From Diplonema papillatum (Eukaryota > Euglenozoa > Diplonemea > Diplonemida > Diplonemidae), in the NCBI GenBank assembly GCA_030068145.1, contig JAPJBO010000620.1, forward strand, positions 62,001-126,000: DNA of 64,000 nt, written 5' to 3'. Numbering within the stretch: the first letter of the stretch is position 1; every line of letters begins with the position of its first letter. Positions 46,019 to 54,707 of the stretch are shown one piece after another. The notes under the pieces are model-generated. The model was given only the letters and a program-made list of their open reading frames with translations. It had not been told where the DNA came from and did not search any database. Position numbers and translations under genes: made by a program.

Positions 46019-48914
46019 ATGCCCAACCAAGAAATCCAGAGAAAGCTCGAACACACACTTAATAGCCCGGAAGTGAAGCGCCCCGGCCACGGGGAAGGAC
46101 CATCGCCGCAGAAACTGCAGGCTACACTGATTGACATGAATGCCCAGTCACCCCAGAGAGCCTTCGCAAGTCGTGTGTTGATGGCGGGAGCCTCGATGAG
46201 TTCACGCTTGGCATAACGTTTGGAGCGTCGCCTTGTACGAGAGTGTGACTCCGAGGCGGGTGCAGTGGTGACAGGCAGTGATCGGCTAGTGCCGAACTCC
46301 GGTGCGTCTATCGAAGACGGACACTGGTTAAAAAGGCCTCGCGCCTGACAACCTTCGAGATTAAAACTGCCCAAAGAAAAATCTTTCTTAAAAAGGGCCG
46401 CCGGCTCAAAGCGAACACCGGCCGACAGAAAAAAAACACAAACGCAGCAAGACGAAGAGGCAAACGACGAAGAAGAGGAGACGAACGCTAAGGTCACTGA
46501 AGCGCGACTCCAGCGGCAACAGGCGCGGCAGGCAAAGGACGAGGACGACGTGCCTGTGAGCGCGGTGTGCGAGCCGCTTGGGGGCGACGATAACCCGACG
46601 CCGAACGTCAAGCGTGACGCGTACAACGAGTTCATGGGCGGCGAAATGACATCGTTCAACTTGAAGGAGCTTGAGGAAGAAGGGAAGTTTGACGCCAGCG
46701 GCAACTTCGAAAACAAGGCATGCCTGTTTGAATTTACGAAGGAAGTCTTCCGGTTCGATGGTTCTGTTTTGGATGTGACTTCTATCAGGTTTCTGTCCTC
46801 GTGGCGTTTGCATTTTAAGCTCGAAACTCAACAGTGTCCATTAGACACAATTTCCACGCCTGGGGGAATATAATGCAGGTGAAGCGAGACGCGTGGCTTT
46901 ACGAGCTCGATGAAGTGCGGGAAAAGGAGCAAATGGAAGGCGTCAGCGTTTCGGAATCGCGGGCTCTCGCGTCGCTGGCGGGAAAGCAGATCCGGAAGGA
47001 GAAAGAGGAGATTGATCCTGACGCTACGAAGCTTGACGCTCTGCGCACAATTGAGGCGGCAATGGAACCCGACGAAACAGTCAAGCAAGCCATCAGGCGG
47101 CTCAGCGGTCCCACCGCTAGCGAGGCAGCTCGCAAGAACCGAGCAAAGATGCGAAAGGTATGAATGAAAACGTTGTTTATTCCATTCATTCTTGTCACTG
47201 AAGAAAAGTCAGACTGGCACATGACCGATGCATTTTGCATTCCCTCCATTTCTTTCGAGGTTGTGGTATGTTACAGGCCTTGCGTTCCGCATGCGGAACG
47301 TACGGAATTCCGCACGTGAATAAATTGTGATTTTCCGTACGTGCGGAATTCCGTACGTGTTTTCGCACGTGTTTTCCGCACGTGTTTCCGCACGTATTAA
47401 AATTGGGACTCACATGTGTGTAAGGTCAGCCACCTACTATCATTGGTTTGTCACAGTCGGGATTTCCGTCCAGACGTTGGACCGAAGGGTGGGTCCGTCC
47501 TGCATCCGAGTCGGGCAACAATCCATCGACTGATTGTGTGGACCATTTACACACACAAACGCAAAGTGGACGTTCTTGAGGTTCTTGTAAGAAATCTTGC
47601 TCTCATTTACTCATTCACTTAGAACACGAAGGAAAAAGTGCGTAGTTGTTGCAACGCATACTTGTTTTCCGCCAAGGAGTGGGCAGGACGTTTCAAAGGG
47701 GGAAAGAGGAACAAAGCACATGATTGCTTCTTGGGAAAATAGTAGGTGGGACGTTCTTGATTAGAGTGAAAGTTCGTAATTATTATCACACTGCTCGATG
47801 GTCGCTTCACACTGCCGCACATCAACCTGCTCATCCTCCTTGGCTGTCAGCTGAGGCCTCTGCCCTTTGCTTCATTGATGCAGAAGGTCCGCAACAAGCC
47901 GTAGATCCCGTGGGACCAAGCCAACTGCACAAATCCACGAAGCCCGCAAAGTGATGCTGATGTGGACTTGGTGTCCCAAATGTGGCAAGTTGGGGCAGCC
48001 GCTCCCTACCAGACTACACCCTGGAACCTTTTCTGGAGCTTGTACCCCTCCTGCATGAAACTCGGAAAAGTTTTTTTTTATACCTTTTTGGATCATTTCC
48101 GCACGTTCCGCATGTGAATTAAATTTGAGCCGAAAAGCATCGGAAGCCATGGGTATGTATGTCATTCGTACTTATTCTAATAAGCATCTATCTCCTTGAA
48201 TCGCGAACGATTCTTTGCATGGAATGTTAACTCCGCCGTTTGAGATTAGCGAGGCGAGGTCATGTCACTGTGATTAGCGTTCTTGCCTTACGAATGCGGC
48301 TATTCAATGCCTGTCTCTTCATGAAATGTGCTAAAGCCCGCAGCATTCACAGGTGCTTCTGGGTTAGTCGAACATAAGCGTTCAAAAATCTGTAGTTACC
48401 GGGGCCCTCCGAGTATTTCAATAGCATGAATTTCCTATTCCTTTAACGTATACTAGATTAGTATATCATGTTTGAGACCATGATAGGTACTTCTTCGAAA
48501 GTGAAAGCGGGTGCGCTCTTGTTTTACAGCACTACCCATAAACTAACGATGCAACAGGACAAGGCCGAAGCCGAGGCAGCCGAACCTCAAGAGAAGACAC
48601 TGCCCGACCCGCGGCTGGACAAGTTGACGCAGGCAGCGGCTCGGCTTGTCGCAATGGGTGAGTTTACAATACACAACATGACGAAGCGGCAAGTTGAAGC
48701 GCTGATTCAGGACGAACACGAGGAGGTTGCGAAGGACAAGCGGTGGGAGCTGAAGTGGGACGGCAAAGAAGAAGTGCACGGCCCGTTCACTTGGGAGCAC
48801 ATTGAAGCGTGGAAGACGGCTGGTTGCCTGGCCCTCGCATCCGTACGCCTAGTGCACGACAATCCTCAAGCAGAGGCAGAGCCCTGGCAGCAGGGATCCG
48901 ATGTCGCCCTGTAA
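46019..48914 (+). CDS. CD2BP2: CD2BP2/Lin1-type U5 snRNP protein with GYF domain
   Basis: Spliceosome assembly factor family (human U5-52K, yeast Lin1). Clear exons are about 46349-46717, 46879-47157 and 48558-48914. The first carries the conserved MTSFNLKELEEEGKFDASGN motif. The second has VKRDAWLYEL and DETVKQAIRRL, matching the family middle region. The third has RLDKLTQAAARLVAMGEF and the GYF domain, WELKWDGKEEVHGPFTWEHI then WKTAGCL, ending at TAA 48914; the classic GYF tyrosine-phenylalanine is CL here. Intron 46718-46878 uses a GC donor. Intron 47158-48557 is 1.4 kb with CTAAC near its acceptor. The 5' end is unresolved: the ATG at 46019 is in frame, but two stops (46214, 46346) must be removed by an intron. 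Confidence 0.82.
46718..46878 (+). other. GC-AG intron in the CD2BP2/Lin1 gene
   Basis: Exon ends AACAAG, intron begins GCATGC and ends ATAATGCAG. Joining gives FENKVKRDAWL, which fits the family alignment, whereas the nearby GT donor creates a stop. Confidence 0.65.
47280..48125. repeat. Palindrome-rich insertion in the large Lin1 intron
   Basis: The left edge has the perfect palindrome GTTCCGCATGCGGAAC, then repeated TTCCGCACGTG-type sites to about 47400. The right edge (48100-48125) has TTCCGCACGTTCCGCATGTG in inverted relation. This suggests a small TIR element whose ends are built of short palindromes. Confidence 0.5.
48260..48430 (+). repeat. SINE-like repeat, family B
   Basis: GTGATTAGCGTTCTTGCCTTACGAAT looks like a diverged tRNA 5' half; TTCTGGGTTAGTCGAACATAAG and GCGTTCAA match the family tail. 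It lies inside the last Lin1 intron. Confidence 0.5.
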
Positions 48915-50350
48915 AGGAACCGCCCTGTGAAGAAACGGGGAGTGCTTCTGTATCATGTCGTCAGAAATGTGTCACCAATGGAGGGGCGATGCTTGCGAGT
49001 GGGCAGCTCCTTTATTCTTTGCTAAGCTTGCAGTGCCGCAAAAAGACATTGGTCCAGGCTACGTGCTGAACATTTATTTAGGACACTGACCCACATGCCT
49101 ACGAATGGCACTCGTGCCCGCCTGTAGCGCAAGATGCGAGCCGGAGTCGTAAGGAGTCAACAGGCCTGAGCCGCCGAGCGCAGCTTTATTGCGAACCATT
49201 TTGTCACCACTGGGGGAGCTGAATATTCTTCGACATGCTTTTTTGCCTTGTGCGTCATGAGGTGCAGCAGGCGAAGGAGTCTGTTTGGCTCCTTACGGCG
49301 CTGTGTGGTGTAAGTCAGTCGTCGCCAACTGTTTCGTTCTCGGGAGCGGCAGCGGGCTGCGTCCGATGACACAAGCGCTTCTCAACACTATGAAAGGCAA
49401 CAAAGCGGTCCAGGCCCATCTCGCGCCTCTCTCTCGCATACCGTTTCTAGCTTTCGTTCCCCTCTCTGTGCCCGGCGCGTTTTCGTCTAGCCCATTTTTA
49501 CTCAGCGGTGTGGCTGACGAAGACAGGAGCGTTGCTTGCTTCCTGCAGCCTACCGATCACCGGCTTCTGTGTCGTTACCTAACGCGGTTTAGAGACTATT
49601 CTTGAACTTACCCTTTACAACGTGTTCAACGGGGCGAATGGACTGCTCTTGATTCGCGCAGACAAAGATATCACATCGTAAAGAGCCTCAAAGAGTCATC
49701 GAAACAACGATGGCCTGTTCTTCGGGCGCGAAGAATTCTCACTTCCGATGTATTGCTCTTTCTCACCATTGCCATCCTTGGCACCTCAAGCACATCTCGA
49801 GCGCTAGCCTCTTGAAGGTAGTGGCTCGTTGTTTTCCTTTGGTTATCCCGTCAAACCTTCGTGCGCAGAAGAGGATCATCAGACGTTCGCACAAAAGGGT
49901 GGTGTCAGCACGGCGGCCGTGTCACGAGAGAAGGACGGACACTCCTCCCCATCGTGAAAATGGCACCACGCCCGAAGTAACCGTGCAGCTCGTCTGGCAG
50001 GGCTTTGTTAAGGTGTGGCTTCCCTGCTTCTCGAGGATGTTTCTTTATACACGACACGATGGACGGGCTTGCGAACACCTCTGATGAAGCTCGAAGGAGC
50101 ACCACACGTTTCGGAAGAAGAGGTGCGCATTCATGCTGCAGTTTATGTGCGGCAAGCAATGCCATCACAACTACACTATGACTTGTCACTAACCGATGAA
50201 CAACTCCGCTGTATGCAGAAGCATTAGGGTCGACCATGAAAGTAGGTTCCTAGCTCCTCGACCTTGCGCCTGCCATTTCGATGCAGCAACCTGCAAACTA
50301 CTCACTGTGGGCAGAAACAGGACTACAAATAGAAAGTTCAACTCCCTCAG
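48915..50350. other. Intergenic or 5' non-coding, about 1.4 kb
   Basis: No supported gene. Missing 5' exons of the retropepsin-like gene may lie here; none could be recognised. Confidence 0.4.
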
Positions 50351-50398
50351 CATCACTACATCACTACATCACTACATCACTACATCACTACATCACCA
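50351..50398 (+). repeat. ACTACATC microsatellite next to a splice acceptor
   Basis: Five to six copies of an 8-base unit, ending five bases before AACAG at 50404. The array is open in several frames and sits in the position of a polypyrimidine tract. Confidence 0.9.
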
Positions 50399-50404
50399 CA
50401 ACAG

Positions 50405-52207
50405 GCGTTGCCCGGCTTGAGGCTGATCGCTGAAGGGAAGCAGAGCAAATGGATCGTCGACACAGCGGCGAGCCACTCGTGCATAACGCCGGCAGGGGAA
50501 AAGAAGCTGGCCTGCAGCGAACTGCTGCGAACAAAGGCCAACGCGCCGCGGCTGGTGTACTCGGCCAGGGGCATTGCGGCGATAACCGGAAGCCGGTCGG
50601 TTGAGCTTCCGCGCAACTGCACCGTCGAGTGCGCGCACCCGCCCACCCCGTCGCGGCAGCATTCACTGCTGATGCCGCGGATGGTGCGGGCGGCCGGGGC
50701 ACACGTGCTGAAGTTGCCCTGCGGCACGAGCGGCGTGCTGGGGGCTGACTTTCTGGGCGGTTTCGGTGCCGTTGCGTTCCGGTGGTCGCTGCGCCACCTT
50801 TCGTTCCTGCACGGCAGCCCTGCGTCGCCCATCGCCGAGGCGGAGCGTTTTGCGAACGAAAGCAGCGAAGTCGCCTCCGGACCCCTCGCTCGCGTTTCGA
50901 TCGCGAATCGGTTCAAGGGTTTGGTGACCATCACAGTCGTCCTCAACGGCCCTTCAGGCTGCGTCGAAGCAGCGGCGATTGTAGACACTGGGTGCCCTTT
51001 CACTGTTGTCCTGCCGTGGCTTGCGCAGAAGCTAGGCGTTGTTGTCGGTGCCTCGTCTGTCTCCGGTTCCTGGTTTACGTCCGCAGCCCGAGACTCCGCA
51101 TTCAGAACACAACAACGCGGGGCGAGCGCAACTGACCGGAAGCCTCCGCTACCCGAGGAGCCCGCTACAACGAAGCTGCAACCGCCGCCGCTCTCACCCG
51201 TGCAGCCGACGGCACGTCCTGTGCCCGGTGCGCCGGCGAGAGCGGGCACGCCAGTTTGCATCGAGCCGCCACTCGGGGTCAGCCTATCACCTTCCGATGT
51301 TCGTGTCGCGCGCGGGAAGAAATATGGCTGCGCAGACCTTATTTTAGCTGCTGACCAGGTGCAAGAGAACAGAACGCACGATGGCAAGCATCGAACGGTC
51401 GAAGGGCTGGACGACGAAGATCATGCCGGCGGGGCACCGGATATACCCGAGGTGCTGTCTTTCTCTGATGCACCTGGTGCACTTTGTACCGACACATCGA
51501 TGGAGGCGTTGTCAGGCCAAGGCGTTGACGCACCCGCGTGCAGGGAGGCTGTCACCAGTCGCCTGGCCGAGCTCTCGTCCTTGCACCGCTCGGGCACGCG
51601 GCCTTCATCAGAATGCCGCCTTGCTTTTGATGCCGTCTCGTGCACAGTGCCAGCCGGGCGGGTATCAAAAAGGCATCTCCGTCTTGGGCCCGCGAGCCAT
51701 CCGGCCGTTGTTCGGTGCGAGTGTCCTGCGACGGAAGCTGGAACGGATGAGCCCCGTGACGGTGAGCTTCATGCGTGCGGTACTGACAGTTCGATTCGAC
51801 TGGTGTCGCATAGGTCACATCCAAAACGCCAGGGCTCGACTGGCCTTGTAAGCGAGGCGCAGCTGGGCTGTGCCCCGATAGCAAACGACGGGTCCAGAGA
51901 GCCCGACTGCATTGAGGACAGTGTTGCTGTGAACGAGAGCGTCGTGAGTCCTGCGTTGCAAGCAACCGACGAGGGTGATGCGGGCAACACGGATGTGGAC
52001 GTAGTCATTATGTCGGAAACGGAGCTCGCTGAGAGTGGGTCAAAAACACTACTGCTCGAATCCGTCGCATGCTGCGCGCTGCAGCTGGCAGTGCTTTCTC
52101 ACCACGAGCGACGGCTCGGCATGCCGGTCATCCTCCTCGGGCTCAACGCGTTGACAAAACGGCACAGCCTGTGCATTGCACCACACCTGCGAAAAGTGTG
52201 GCTGTAG
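50405..52207 (+). CDS. Two-domain retropepsin-like aspartyl protease
   Basis: The exon begins after a CAACAG acceptor and ends at TAG 52207 (600 residues). No in-frame ATG lies near its start, so an upstream exon is missing. The first retropepsin-like fold has KWIVDTAASHSCI (about 15-27) and the closing GVLGADFLGGFGAVAFRW (about 113-130). A second begins GLVTITVVLNG with AAAIVDTGCPFTVVLPWLA (about 190-208). Its closing psi-loop half, PVILLGLNALTKRHSLC, appears only about 340 residues later, after a long acidic, low-complexity insertion. Retropepsins work as dimers, so two domains in one chain could pair internally. The first active site is DTA rather than DTG/DSG, which may weaken catalysis. 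It reads as a cellular protease; no reverse transcriptase, integrase or LTR is nearby. Confidence 0.72.
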   Translation, partial: ALPGLRLIAEGKQSKWIVDTAASHSCITPAGEKKLACSELLRTKANAPRLVYSARGIAAITGSRSVELPRNCTVECAHPPTPSRQHSLLMPRMVRAAGAHVLKLPCGTSGVLGADFLGGFGAVAFRWSLRHLSFLHGSPASPIAEAERFANESSEVASGPLARVSIANRFKGLVTITVVLNGPSGCVEAAAIVDTGCPFTVVLPWLAQKLGVVVGASSVSGSWFTSAARDSAFRTQQRGASATDRKPPLPEEPATTKLQPPPLSPVQPTARPVPGAPARAGTPVCIEPPLGVSLSPSDVRVARGKKYGCADLILAADQVQENRTHDGKHRTVEGLDDEDHAGGAPDIPEVLSFSDAPGALCTDTSMEALSGQGVDAPACREAVTSRLAELSSLHRSGTRPSSECRLAFDAVSCTVPAGRVSKRHLRLGPASHPAVVRCECPATEAGTDEPRDGELHACGTDSSIRLVSHRSHPKRQGSTGLVSEAQLGCAPIANDGSREPDCIEDSVAVNESVVSPALQATDEGDAGNTDVDVVIMSETELAESGSKTLLLESVACCALQLAVLSHHERRLGMPVILLGLNALTKRHSLCIAPHLRKVWL

Positions 52208-52554
52208 TCCTTTCCTCTCACCTATACACACTGAAAGAATACGATGCCAATCCAGCTACTCCCGAGCGTCTCGTCAACGCACTTTCGTGCTTGTGTCCCG
52301 GGTGTTCTTGTTCTAGCTGACTCAGGCTCACGCCACAGGCTTTTTCTCCCTTTCTTCTCACACGAACGTTGCAGAATTAATCGCATCGAGAGGGAGCATG
52401 TGCTACCTAGTTGACCAAAACGAGTGCGAACTTGAATTCACTTCACATCTAGTGTGCCTGGAGGAACCCTCGTGTCTCGTGTATTTCGCGCTTCGATCTG
52501 AGCTGAAAAGAACAACGACAGGTGTCAGTGGGGCGGGTGAGTTAAAGAGGCATT
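52208..52554. other. Short intergenic gap
   Basis: About 350 bases between the retropepsin-like and aldo-keto-reductase-like genes; the latter starts at the ATG at 52555. Nothing recognised. Confidence 0.5.
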
Positions 52555-53532
52555 ATGCCTCTGGCGTTGTTCCCGTTTAACCGGGGTCTCGCGCAGGTGG
52601 CCCCAGACAAGGTCATGATGACTTTGAAGATGCGACGCACTCACGCAAGCATCCCCATGCTGGGGTTGTCTTTGGCGGGCATGCTCCCGGGCGAAGCTGG
52701 AGAAGCAGTTGAGTCAGCTTTGCAGATTGGCTACCGGTGCTTTGACATCTGCGCACGGGATGCGAACCTGGCAGCCGTTGGCACCGTTTTCCGGAAGCAC
52801 TTTCTCGAAAACCAGACATTGCCGCGAAAGGACGTGTGGATCACCGTTAAAACGAAGCACGTGCCGGAACACAACGTCATAGACGATGCTTCCGCGATCG
52901 TGTCCACCCTGAACTGCGGGTATGTCGACCTGATCATGCCAGATTGGATGGTCGCCGAGGGTGCCACTGCATACCACCACCCGTCTTTCATGGCTCTGTG
53001 GAGAGCACACGAAAAGCTGATACCTCCTCATAACCGACTGTCTCGGCATATCGGCGTTGCCAACGTCAGCCGAAGTAAGCTTGAGGGTTTACTGCTACGC
53101 GATTGCAAGGTGATACCCGATGCGATACAGAACGAAGTTCACCTGCGCCTGCAGATGCGTGGCCTGGCGCACTCCTGTCAAATGTTTGATGTCCCGTTAC
53201 TGGCTGCGCACATTTGCCCTGAGTCGGTGTGTGACACGTCGCTGGTGAAGCAGGCGTGCCACCGCAAGAAGCTGACCCCTTTGCAGTTGTCTGTTAAGTG
53301 GTGCATACGACGGAAGCTGCCTTGCGTCGTCAATACCTCGGACCCAACAGTTCTGCAGCAAGCTTTTGATGCAGCAGTTGTACACGTTTCCGACGGTAGC
53401 CAGCGCGAAGATGCGCTGGGCGGCAGGTTCCTGCTGCTGTCGCAAGCAGAGGTCGACGCCCTGTCGCTTGTCGACAGGGGCCCGCCGGGTCGTTTGATTG
53501 GAGCCGAACTAAGCGACTACTGGGACACCTGA
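52555..53532 (+). CDS. Aldo-keto reductase-fold protein, probably catalytically dead
   Basis: Single exon, 325 residues, near the usual AKR length. Fold landmarks are present: an N-terminal LGLSLAG, ALQIGYRCFDICARDANLAA (the beta-2/alpha-2 site), VWITVKTKH, YVDLIMPDW, LSRHIGVANVSRSKLEGLL, AIQNEVHLRLQMR and LQLSVKWCIRRKLPCVVNTS. Of the catalytic tetrad Asp-Tyr-Lys-His, Asp (FDIC) and Lys (VKTK) remain. The Tyr of the usual IDTAxxYG is replaced within ARDA, and the His of the usual YLIHWP is replaced by Asp (MPDW). The nucleotide-binding IPKS motif is also changed. It is therefore likely a non-enzymatic member, such as a binding or scaffold protein, unless it has a new active site. The start ATG is the first in frame and is preceded by a stop. 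Confidence 0.8.
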   Translation: MPLALFPFNRGLAQVAPDKVMMTLKMRRTHASIPMLGLSLAGMLPGEAGEAVESALQIGYRCFDICARDANLAAVGTVFRKHFLENQTLPRKDVWITVKTKHVPEHNVIDDASAIVSTLNCGYVDLIMPDWMVAEGATAYHHPSFMALWRAHEKLIPPHNRLSRHIGVANVSRSKLEGLLLRDCKVIPDAIQNEVHLRLQMRGLAHSCQMFDVPLLAAHICPESVCDTSLVKQACHRKKLTPLQLSVKWCIRRKLPCVVNTSDPTVLQQAFDAAVVHVSDGSQREDALGGRFLLLSQAEVDALSLVDRGPPGRLIGAELSDYWDT

Positions 53533-54707
53533 GGCTAAACCTACTGCCCGAGCGGTTACCGCCCTCGGATAGTGGAGAGCAACAGCGCACGTGCCTTTGC
53601 TTTCGAAGTGCTTTTGCGCCTGCGTACACAGTGGCTTCACACTTGTTTCATCGGCGCCGAAACGAGTAACTACTGAAACCTGCCAATGCCACTCGTATGT
53701 AGTGACGGGACACGGGCATTGGACTTCGAATGCTTTTTTTCCTGCGCTTGCTCGTTGACTCTTGCTCCAAAATTCTGACAGCTGTGGTATTAGACTTCAC
53801 ACATTGTTTCGTGAAGTGGATCGCGGTTTTTGAGTCGCTTTGAGTAGTTGTGTTAGCCTGAATACAACGCCCTGGGCTGTATCGTCTCCAATTCGCGCAC
53901 AAGTACTGCGCCCAAGATGCAACATCGTGTTCAGTGCATACTGGCGCTTGACACCCATAAATCTGTTGCCGTGGTGTTCGCGTGGTACCCTTTCTGCTGC
54001 CCGCGGACATTCTTCTTCTTCGACGGAAGGAAGAGCAACGATTTTTAGCACCCAGCGCATGTCTCGCGTATGAATGGGCAAACAATCCCAACCTTCAGAT
54101 TCTACGCTCGCTGGAGCTGGCGAAAGCACTTGCTTCCTTGAGCTCTGTTGCCCCGGGCAGCAGCGGGTATAAGGATACCACCGAATGATTCCTCGACGCT
54201 GTCATTACATTTGTCGATGCGACGATTTCAGCAAAAGGTTTACTGGCCTGAAGTCGTTATGTTGTTTTCCTATTGGAAAAGGGAGCAACGGCGCGGCTCG
54301 TGCTGTCGTCACATCTCAAAGGAAATAGATCTTCGTACGTCCCTCTTATTTTATCCGAAGAAATACTGCGAGTCTCGAATCTGCAGTGGCATTGCGAGTA
54401 TCTGTTGCTTGAAATGTGATTCAGTTTTACAAGGCAGACGCGTGCAGGCTTCTGTTTGCACTACTTCCACGCAGAAGTACGGCAATATTGTTGACGAGTC
54501 GCGCGTGACCCGTGCCAAAGCTACAAGCACGAAGGTCGTCAGACTCCAGCTTGGTGTCTAGCGCACCTTTTGAGCCTCATTTCTGGCCTTTCAGCAGAAA
54601 ATACGTGCCACACAAAGGAGGAGGGATGGAGAGGTAGAAGAGAGGTAACGAAAGAAAGGAAAATAGCTCCCTTGTTTGGGAGTTGCGAGGATTTTTCTCG
54701 CTAATAC
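53533..54707. other. Intergenic, about 1.2 kb
   Basis: No supported gene. Minus-strand ORFs of 110-147 codons overlap one another in different frames near 53650-54130 and show no domain. Confidence 0.5.

Noticed and set aside
45955-46716. 253-codon minus-strand ORF opposite the Lin1 first exon
   Set aside because: Ser/Phe-rich antisense shadow of an acidic, Lys/Glu-rich sense exon that matches the CD2BP2 family.
50380-51387. 335-codon minus-strand ORF
   Set aside because: Antisense of the retropepsin-like exon; the sense frame has the DT(A/G) motifs and closing loops.
50405-52207. Retrotransposon polyprotein
   Set aside because: The WIVDTAAS motif recalls LTR element proteases, but no reverse transcriptase, RNase H, integrase or LTR is nearby, and there are two protease-like domains.
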